Both the position numbers and the translations under genes were made by a program. Below are positions 8,662 to 14,341 of a stretch of 14,341 bases of DNA, one piece after another; the stretch's first letter is position 1, and each line of letters opens with the position of its first letter. Source of the stretch: Gryganskiella cystojenkinii. Its lineage: Eukaryota; Mortierellomycota; Mortierellomycetes; Mortierellales; Mortierellaceae. The notes below the pieces were generated by a model. The model ran no database searches and was not told the origin of the DNA. It worked only from the letters and a program-made list of their open reading frames with translations. Where the stretch lies: positions 1 through 14,341 of the forward strand of contig JAAAIG010000935.1 of the NCBI GenBank assembly GCA_015852425.1, in the 5' to 3' direction.

Positions 8662-8748
8662 ATGAGCAAAGTGAGAGTTGATGCGAAAGCAAAGCAAAAG
8701 GCAAAAGAAAAAGGCAAAGCAAAAGACGAAGTGAAAGGCACAAAATAA
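8662..8748 (+). CDS. Lys-rich 28-residue ORF in the palindrome spacer (doubtful)
   Basis: ATG at 8662 (A at -3) to TAA at 8746-8748. The peptide is built of K, A, Q, E and G (core KAKQKAKEKGKAK), reflecting imperfect GCAAAR repeats in a purine-rich tract. It is not present in the arms. Such a peptide could bind nucleic acid, but the ORF is short and low-complexity, so it may simply be a by-product of the tract. Confidence 0.2.
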   Translation: MSKVRVDAKAKQKAKEKGKAKDEVKGTK

Positions 8749-8996
8749 GATAGTCCTAAAAAGAAAATCAAGGGTATGATAAGGCAAGATGAGCCCTGTC
8801 CTTTTTCAAATCTTCCAGGGATAACTGGGGAACGGAGAGTGTTTGAGCTGAATGCTTAAAAATCCAACTCCCACACAGCGTGCATCAATTAAAAAACCAC
8901 ACCAGGGGCCGGAGTGAAACACTTGCTTCGCCCGTCCTTCGTGCAACCATGGGCGGGAATATCAAATAACTGCCTCCCGTTTCTTTTGTGGCTCTC

Positions 8997-9008
8997 GGTA
9001 TAAATGCC
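8997..9008 (+). promoter_or_regulatory. TATA box of the right paralog
   Basis: GGTATAAATGCC, about 205 bp upstream of the ATG at 9209. The 240 bp upstream of it are shared exactly with the opposite promoter, so any activator site here is duplicated in mirror image. Confidence 0.7.
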
Positions 9009-9208
9009 GTCCATCCAAATCGTCCGTTTGTTCGTTCCTTCGCACAATCATTTTTTTTCCTCCTACATTAAAATCTGCCGCCCACTGCACATTTTCCATC
9101 CTCAAACTATTCACTCACACATCTTCAACAGTCAATTGCAAATCAAAAGTCACAGCCAACACGACACCAAGAAATCCAACCTATTCCACTTCAAAGGTCC
9201 AATCAACG

Positions 9209-9892
9209 ATGACACGCGACTCCGCCGTGAATAAAGTGATGCGCTGTATTGGCGTACCTCCAAGGGACATATTGCGGGATGCCAACTGGCTCTTGAACAA
9301 AAATTGGAACGGCTCTTTGGACCGCCGTGTTGGAACATTTGGTGTCCATGATTGCTCCAAACAAGAACTCCTGAACCATGTTATGGCCATCAAGAGTGAG
9401 ACGGACCATATTCAAGGCATGAGTTCCGTTGGTCAGAAACTGCTCGACAGTGTGAATATATTGACGCACCAGGAACAGAGTGCAAGATCAAAGAAGAAGA
9501 TGGCTCTTGCTTTCGAGGTTTCAACTGACGCACTGGACGATATTTGGACCTCATGCGAGGGTGTAAGATCACAGATGACTGAAAAGACAGCACGATTTGA
9601 TTGCGGAAGCAGTGAAAAAATCACGATCCAGCATGTTATATACTACATGTTTTCTGCTTTGGTGATATACGACCCTGTGAAAGAATCTTACGCACTTTAC
9701 TACTCTTTCATACACGCGGACGACCATTCACCTTGGCATTGGGCCATTGGCGGCCAAGAAAAATATGAACGTTTGGAGGCGTTGAAGGCCGACACCCGCA
9801 ATAGGGTGGGAAATACTTTGGCGAATATTTCGAATGGACATATTGAGGTGAAGGAGTTGAGCGCGATTGAATACCACAGCATGACAAAGTAG
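9209..9892 (+). CDS. Uncharacterised protein, right member of divergent paralog pair (227 aa)
   Basis: A single exon, ATG at 9209 to TAG ending at 9892. It is homologous over its full length to the minus-strand protein at 7432-8136 (about 45% identity), sharing GVPP, DR.VGT.G, MAIK.ETD, KMALAF, QMTEK, SPW.WA and EALKA.TR blocks. The N-terminus is shorter by three residues and the C-terminus by about five. No signal peptide, membrane anchor or catalytic signature is visible, and the family is not recognised. The 50 bases before the ATG are nearly identical to those before the partner gene, supporting the start choice in both. Identical promoters suggest co-expression of two diverged products, for example as a heteromer or as functional variants; this is inference. 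Confidence 0.82.
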   Translation: MTRDSAVNKVMRCIGVPPRDILRDANWLLNKNWNGSLDRRVGTFGVHDCSKQELLNHVMAIKSETDHIQGMSSVGQKLLDSVNILTHQEQSARSKKKMALAFEVSTDALDDIWTSCEGVRSQMTEKTARFDCGSSEKITIQHVIYYMFSALVIYDPVKESYALYYSFIHADDHSPWHWAIGGQEKYERLEALKADTRNRVGNTLANISNGHIEVKELSAIEYHSMTK

Positions 9893-9925
9893 TGTCGCTA
9901 CAAAACATTAGCCTAAGCTATCATT

Positions 9926-9931
9926 ATTAAA
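9926..9931 (+). terminator. Possible poly(A) signal of the right paralog
   Basis: ATTAAA about 35 bp after the stop codon. A weak call based on position only. Confidence 0.25.
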
Positions 9932-10073
9932 GACCCCCTCCTGTTTCTCGTTACTGAATCTGGACCGATATGTTTTAGGTAACTTAGCACTAATAGAAAA
10001 CGCAAGAAAAGTCCAGTCTGCGAAAAAAAATGCAATGTCGGGGGGTAGTGGAAATCACCAATTGACTCTGTGA

Positions 10074-10146
10074 GCTAAAAAAAAATCGTTCAATTGCATG
10101 GACGTCGTACGCCCAAGAACAGACAGACACGACGATTTTTTTTAGC
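10074..10146. repeat. Inverted repeat with A/T-run arms
   Basis: GCTAAAAAAAAATCGT at 10074-10089 and ACGATTTTTTTTAGC at 10132-10146 are reverse complements except for one A/T in the run, separated by 42 bp. It may be the remains of a small element with terminal inverted repeats, a hairpin, or a bidirectional 3'-end signal. Confidence 0.65.
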
Positions 10147-10396
10147 CGGACATGGGGACAAGGAGCGGTGCCCGCCATTATCCATTCAGTAGCCAACACC
10201 TGTGCACATACTTAATCTCAAATGCTATGCTTCTTCACTCTTGATCGCTCCTATCGCTCTCTCCACCTCTCTCTCTCGTTCCTACTGCTGTCGTCTTTCT
10301 AACTTTCTTTGCCACCTGATTTTTTTCTACAACTTTGATTTTCGTTTTTTCTCTCCTACAGCTTCGGTACAAAAGTGGGCGAAGTAAAGTCTTTGC

Positions 10397-10525
10397 ATGG
10401 ACTTTCAACCGCGTGAATCGGTGTACAATAACGGTAAGCTGGTCACGAACCCCTCGATGGGGTGGTCGGAGGTTTCCTTTACCCATTTCTGGTGGTTTGC
10501 TGGCACCACCATTTTATTATCCTAG
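10397..10525 (+). CDS. Small exon-like ORF, 42 codons (doubtful)
   Basis: The ATG at 10397 lies 36 bp after a strong acceptor-like site (polypyrimidine tract, then CTCCTACAG ending at 10361; CTAAC at 10299-10303). The ORF reads through a donor-like GTAAGC at 10434 and continues to a TAG at 10523-10525. The residues look protein-like, with a C-terminal aromatic/hydrophobic segment (FTHFWWFAGTTILL). It could be a small membrane peptide, or an exon starting MDFQPRESVYNN. No family recognised. Confidence 0.25.
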   Translation: MDFQPRESVYNNGKLVTNPSMGWSEVSFTHFWWFAGTTILLS

Positions 10526-11474
10526 CTAGCTGATTGTTATTATAATACAAAGCCACAAGGTTAATTGCATGAGGTAGACTTTCCGCGCCATTGGAGAGAA
10601 AGTACGGCTGTTAAATATGGTTGTAGAGAAAGTAGCAAGCCTTGTAGACGCGCAGCCTGTTTATCACTTTTTCAAAGAGACAAGTAAACCGTCGTTTCCC
10701 GACCAGAGGTCACTGAATGAAAGCTTGGTGCTGAAAATCGGATGAGGGAAGTCTACGTATCAGTCCAAACTGAAGGGAATTAAACGCGTGCTAGCGACGA
10801 TGAGAAAGGGTTGGGAGTGATGATGAGAAAGACGTGGGAGTGGCGGCAAAGGGAGTGCGATTATGAAAGGAGCGCGTGTTGGTGAAGACATGAAGGGTGA
10901 CAGCAACGGGCGGGTGAAGAGATGAAATGTTCGTCATATGACGCCGCATGAAAATGCCGTCTTTGATGTGCCCTAATTCTATCGTGCATTTCATATATTT
11001 CCCGCGCTTTGGACTTCTAAAGGACCAAAACCTTAAATCAGAGCCACGGTCAATGAAAAAAAGAGTGCAACGGGGGATTGTTGTTCTCTACCTTTCCACA
11101 ACTTTCAGTGGCATGGACAGTTGTGCAAGGTGTTCTTTGAGTGACAGTCCACCTCGAAACAAAACAAAAAAAGGGGCAAGAGTTGTTAATCCCTGCTGTT
11201 TCTGGCAAAAAATGTTTTGCTGGGCGTCGATTATTTTATATTTCAGGCCCTATCGCGCGGAAACATTTGGAATGCACAGTAGAATAGCAAACAAAAAAAG
11301 GAGTGAGAAACTGATGGTCCTTGCAAAGGGGATGAACATTTTGGAAGAACATAAACTCTCACCCCTGTTACTATGCCTGTTGCCCCGAAATAAGATGACA
11401 GGCAATATTTGCTCCCTCCACTGAATCTCCTTGGTGTTTATACTGCATTTGGCGAATGAGCCTTCGGAATAGGA

Positions 11475-11482
11475 TATAAAAG
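11475..11482 (+). promoter_or_regulatory. TATA box of the Cys-rich repeat gene
   Basis: TATAAAAG, 117 bp before the ATG at 11599. The intervening leader is pyrimidine-rich, as expected for a fungal transcript start region. Confidence 0.7.
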
Positions 11483-11598
11483 GCTTTGTTCCCGCCGACC
11501 ATGTCGACTTTTGCACACCCCATCTCCATTGCTTGTTTTTCCAGCCTCCCAAGTTGCTCGTCTGGCAACTCTATTGCTACTAGGCTCTATCTTCTACC

Positions 11599-14341
11599 AT
11601 GAAGATCCTTCGAACACGCCTTGCCTCCCTCTTAGTGGTGGTGGGCGCTGGCTCGCTTGCACTTCTTCAGTCAGCATCAGGACTCGCAGGAGTATCGGAA
11701 GCAAACACCAACCCTGAGACTCAAGGTCTTCACCGCCGCGATGATGGTGCTGGACATCGCAAGCACCACCAGCTTCATGGCCACCGCAGCCATGCCGACC
11801 ACCTCAAACATCACGAGAAAGAAGGGAAGGGCAAGCAGGATGGTCCTCACCACAAAGCAAAGGACAAGCACCACCACCACAAGCACCACAAAAAGCCGAA
11901 GGTGCCCACTTGTAAGTTGGTGGCAGCAACATCTTCATTGGCCATCATCCCAGAGAAAGATAAAAGCGGGGGGAGAAGAGAAATGGTTGAGGGGGGGGGG
12001 GAAGTTGACTGTTGGAGATTCAATAGAGGCGGGGAGACCATTCGCCTCTGCCCCCTGTCACATCCTAACCTGTCCTCTCGTCTATTACTCCTATTTGGTG
12101 GGAATCACAATAGACAAAATCTTCTTGGTGTGTGAAAGATTCGTGATCGACTCGATCACGTGTCCAATTCGGCTTACCGACCCGAGTTCTCCGCCTTCTA
12201 ACCATGCCATGAACAATGGTGCCGCTATTGTCTATATCAACATGCAAGAGCCTTGTTCTAAGGACCTGCCACCTCTGTGCTCTGCAGCCTTGGCCATGGC
12301 TAGGGCCGACGAGCCTGAGACCGCCAACTTGTCTGACGACACTGACGAGGTTGTCAAAGCTGAAGGCATTCATTCCCTTCGCAAGCGGAATCGCCATGGT
12401 CACCACAAGTACAGGCACAACAAACACTGCCACAACCACGACAATAACAAGCACCCATACAAGGATTTATGCGTGGCTGTCGGGGATTTCTGCGGAAACA
12501 AACTGTACGGCTGCGACTTTGTTGCTACGACACAGTACCGCTGTGATGCTATCGGTGAGCGTCCCTGGCCTATTGCTGAAGACTCTGCCTTCTGCGGAGG
12601 AACCAACGCTTGTCTCTGCCCAGCATCCCCCACAGGCCTCATTTGTGGCTCGGATCTCCCAAAGGAATGCAAAGCCTACAGGAACTCTGTGTATGACTGC
12701 TCTTGTGGCGCCGGAACGACCCCCAAGTTATCGCGTCATTGTGAACCTGGAGTAGTGTGCAGAAAGGACGATGCCTCGAAAGATGCCACCTGTGGACCAA
12801 TCACCTGTGACTGTGTCGGTGACCATGAGGTCTGCTCCAATGTATTCCCCGATTCTTGCGGATTCGACAAGAATGTCATCTACAAGTGCACTCCATCTGG
12901 CAAGCCGGAGAAGAAGAACGATTGCCAAGACAATGAATCCTGTGTCACCCTGTCCGGTGGCGCGGCCTGCGCCAAGAACGACTGCAAATGTTCCACCGAT
13001 GGAGACGTATGTGGTGCAGTCTTCCCACACCACTGTAGGATCTCTTCCGGCGATATCTATTCCTGTGTCAAGGGCGAGGATCCCGTTCTCAAGGAAGATT
13101 GCAGTACTAGCAAATGCATTGCAACGAAAGGCTACTCAATGGCGGCAGCGGCAGCCGTCTTCCAAGCAGCTACAGCCGCGGACAACTGTGTCGAGGATCT
13201 ATGCAAATGCCAGGAGAAGAAGCTCGCTTGTGGCTTAACCTTCCCTGAAGACTGCAAGTTCTCGAAAGATACCCTCTACGAATGCTCTGCTGTTGGTGCG
13301 ACTCCGCAAGAGGTAGAGAGGTGCGATGTTGACAAGTGCGTTATATCCGCTGGAGATAACATGTGCGATGGAGGCTCTTGTACCTGCAAGGACAACGACT
13401 TGACCTGCGGTTCTGCCTTCCCGACCAAGTGCAACTTGGATCCCAAAACCCTATACAATTGCGCTAGAGCTGGCTCTAAGCCGACGGTCGGAAAGATTTG
13501 CCCGACCGGGTGCATCGAGAAGGAAGGAAACGACGAGTGTAGTAACATATGTGTCTGCCGAGAAGCTAAGGAATCCGTTTGCGGCAAGAACTTCGACATG
13601 TCATGCAACCTCGATGACGGAACGCTGTATAAGTGCGCTTCTTCTGGGGCTACACCAACGCCGATCGAGAAGTGCAAGGCAGGGTGCGAGTCGGGAGGAG
13701 GAGACTCAGGAGACGTTTGCAAGGATCCATGTGTCTGTCCTACAAGTGGTGAGATGAGGGTTTGTGGGTCGGAACTTCCTGCAGAATGTAAGGCTGACAA
13801 GAATGCAGTCTACTACTGCCCTGGTGGAGCGAGATCAAAGCCATCATTGATCGGACATTGTATGCCTGGTGTCGAGTGTGTCCGCGAACGTGCGTCGGAC
13901 AATGCCGTTTGCGGCACTCACAATTGCGACTGCGTTGGCAACCATGAAGTGTGCTCTGACTTCTTCCCCAGTAAGTGTGGGTTGGAACCCCACACCATCT
14001 ACAAGTGTACTGCGAGCGGCAAGCACGAAAAAGTCGCTTGGTGTAAAGCAGGAGAGACATGCATCACAGTCTCAGATGGATCCATCTGCCGAATCGATGA
14101 TTGCAAGTGTCTTAGTGATGGCCCTACGTGCGGCGAGGCCTTCCCAGCCAAGTGCAACATCCCCACAGAGGCACTCTATGATTGCAGAAAGGGAGAGGAT
14201 CCCGTCCTCAAGTCCACATGCGATCGGCCTGGTCGTTGCTCAGCTTCCAAGAGCTCCGTTTCTGCCACTGCGGTTTTCAAGGCCGCTGCTGATGACAAGT
14301 GTGTTGACGGTTGCACGTGTGAGGCAAAAGAAACGGTAAGT
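11599..14341 (+). CDS. Secreted His-rich, Cys-rich modular repeat protein (5' part)
   Basis: Exons 11599-11911 and 12114-14335 encode 845 residues, then a GTAAGT donor at 14336-14341 where the window ends; the gene continues outside. Residues 1-28 form a signal peptide (basic start, LLVVVGAGSLALL core, small residues before the cut). Two His-rich segments, residues about 53-101 and 197-222, each follow a dibasic site (R46-R47, K195-R196) that could be cut by Kex2. From about residue 220, ten modules of about 60 residues follow, each with a C..x5C pattern, a (L/I/V)Yx C signature, CxC linkers and many other cysteines, so disulfide-bonded, extracellular or cell-wall location is likely. Modules 2-4 and 8-10 are closely related. 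Possible roles are metal binding, adhesion or wall structure; no family was recognised. Two exons and a signal peptide make it a firm gene; its function is open. Confidence 0.85.
11912..12113 (+). other. Intron 1 of the Cys-rich repeat gene
   Basis: Donor GTAAGT at 11912, CTAAC at 12065-12069, acceptor CAATAG ending at 12113; 202 nt, phase 1, rebuilding a Tyr codon (T plus AC). This is the only join I found that links the signal-peptide frame to the cysteine-repeat frame with a good branch point 44 nt upstream. It carries a run of 11 G at 11991-12001. Confidence 0.82.
12644..14335 (+). repeat. 1119-bp (373-residue) coding super-repeat, second copy cut by exon end
   Basis: Copy 1 starts at 12644 (CGS DLP) and copy 2 at 13763 (CGS ELP). 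Corresponding landmarks keep the exact 1119-bp offset: DC(V)G.HEVC at 12809 and 13928, and KGEDPVLK at 13070 and 14189. Each super-unit appears to hold six Cys modules. Even the unusual Ala-rich insertion after the KGEDPVLK module (AVFQAATAADNC and AVFKAAADDKC) is kept in both. DNA similarity is moderate, so the duplication is not recent. Confidence 0.9.
14336..14341 (+). other. Splice donor at the window edge
   Basis: GTAAGT directly after the phase-0 codons AAA GAA ACG. It matches the donors of the other introns exactly, so the Cys-rich gene very probably continues in another exon beyond the window. Confidence 0.7.

Larger units (their letters stand above)
8282..9057. repeat. Large palindrome: 299-bp perfect inverted arms around a 178-bp spacer
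   Basis: The left arm 8282-8580 is the exact reverse complement of the right arm 8759-9057 (left position plus right position = 17339 throughout); I checked every block and found no mismatch or gap. Just outside, the first difference is a T-run of 7 versus 8. Beyond it, homology continues at about 90% through both 5' leaders into the two diverging genes. The spacer 8581-8758 is not self-complementary at its edges and carries a purine-rich tract. The arms hold the promoters of both genes. A fold-back mobile element is the alternative, but the continuing homology into the leaders and genes argues for inverted duplication of a whole gene with its promoter. Confidence 0.96.
9893..11598. other. 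Long intergenic region without a convincing gene
   Basis: It contains a hairpin at 10074-10146, a CT-rich tract (about 10225-10360) ending in an acceptor-like CTCCTACAG, a 42-codon ORF at 10397-10525, two copies of a GATGAGAAAG..GTGGGAGTG-like unit 23 bp apart (10799-10842), and the promoter of the Cys-rich gene near its end. A 158-codon plus-strand ORF at 10948-11424 runs through A-rich promoter sequence, has no domain and is within chance expectation for its length. Nothing else was recognised. Confidence 0.6.

Noticed and set aside
8480..8743. Minus-strand frame starting with a Leu/Phe-rich, signal-peptide-like run across the spacer and left arm
   Set aside because: The start codon would be TTG, and the hydrophobic run is simply the reverse of the purine-rich GCAAAR tract; most of the rest lies in promoter arm sequence.
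8282..9057. Palindrome as a fold-back transposon or MITE
   Set aside because: No target-site duplication or clear termini; homology continues past both arms into leaders and coding regions, which fits an inverted gene duplication better.
10948..11424. 158-codon plus-strand ORF with an ATG
   Set aside because: Composition is uneven and A-rich, no domain or signal is visible, it runs into the promoter of the Cys-rich gene, and an ORF of this length is within chance expectation for 14 kb.
11991..12001. Run of 11 G as a quadruplex regulatory element
   Set aside because: A single homopolymer inside an intron; length is prone to sequencing error and there is no further support.
12216..12755. 179-codon plus-strand ORF rich in Thr/Ser
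   Set aside because: It is an off-frame reading of the Cys-rich repeat exon, whose true frame shows regularly spaced cysteines.

Overview
This window looks like nuclear DNA of a filamentous fungus, most likely an early-diverging lineage such as Mortierellomycota. The lineage is an inference from gene content, not something I could test. Supporting signs are spliceosomal introns with GTAAGT-type donors, CTAAC branch points and YAG acceptors; TATA boxes followed by pyrimidine-rich leaders; and a typical fungal repertoire of WD40-repeat receptor tail, cell-death-type effector and secreted Cys-rich repeat protein.

Layout. (1) 1-919, + strand: C-terminal end of a WD40 beta-propeller protein, probably the sensor part of a NACHT/STAND receptor whose N-terminus lies outside the window. 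(2) 920-1895: spacer with a possible gene relic. (3) 1896-5643, + strand: a three-exon gene for a protein of about 1178 residues. It has a Q/P/N-rich N-terminus with three 28-residue repeats, a helical region resembling the four-helix bundle of MLKL/HeLo-like executioners, a CHORD-like Cys/His zinc cluster, a beta-rich region and a C-terminal coiled coil. Next to the WD40 protein it recalls the fungal receptor-plus-executioner gene pairs. (4) 5644-7431: long spacer with a promoter-like assembly (GTGA repeats, GC hairpin, TATA box, CT-rich leader) that leads to no convincing gene. (5) 7432-9892: two divergent paralogous genes of an unrecognised family (234 and 227 aa). They share a palindromic promoter region: two arms of 299 bp, identical base for base in inverted orientation, around a 178-bp spacer. 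(6) 9893-11598: long spacer with a hairpin and a small exon-like ORF. (7) 11599 to the window end, + strand: 5' part of a secreted protein with two His-rich segments and at least ten Cys-rich modules arranged in a 373-residue super-repeat. A splice donor coincides with the last six bases of the window.

The two most notable items are the palindromic head-to-head paralog pair, where sequence identity falls with distance from the symmetry axis (promoter 100%, leader about 90%, protein about 45%), and the WD40 receptor / MLKL-like gene neighbourhood with a possible splice switch in the effector. All domain calls are by eye; no database search was possible.
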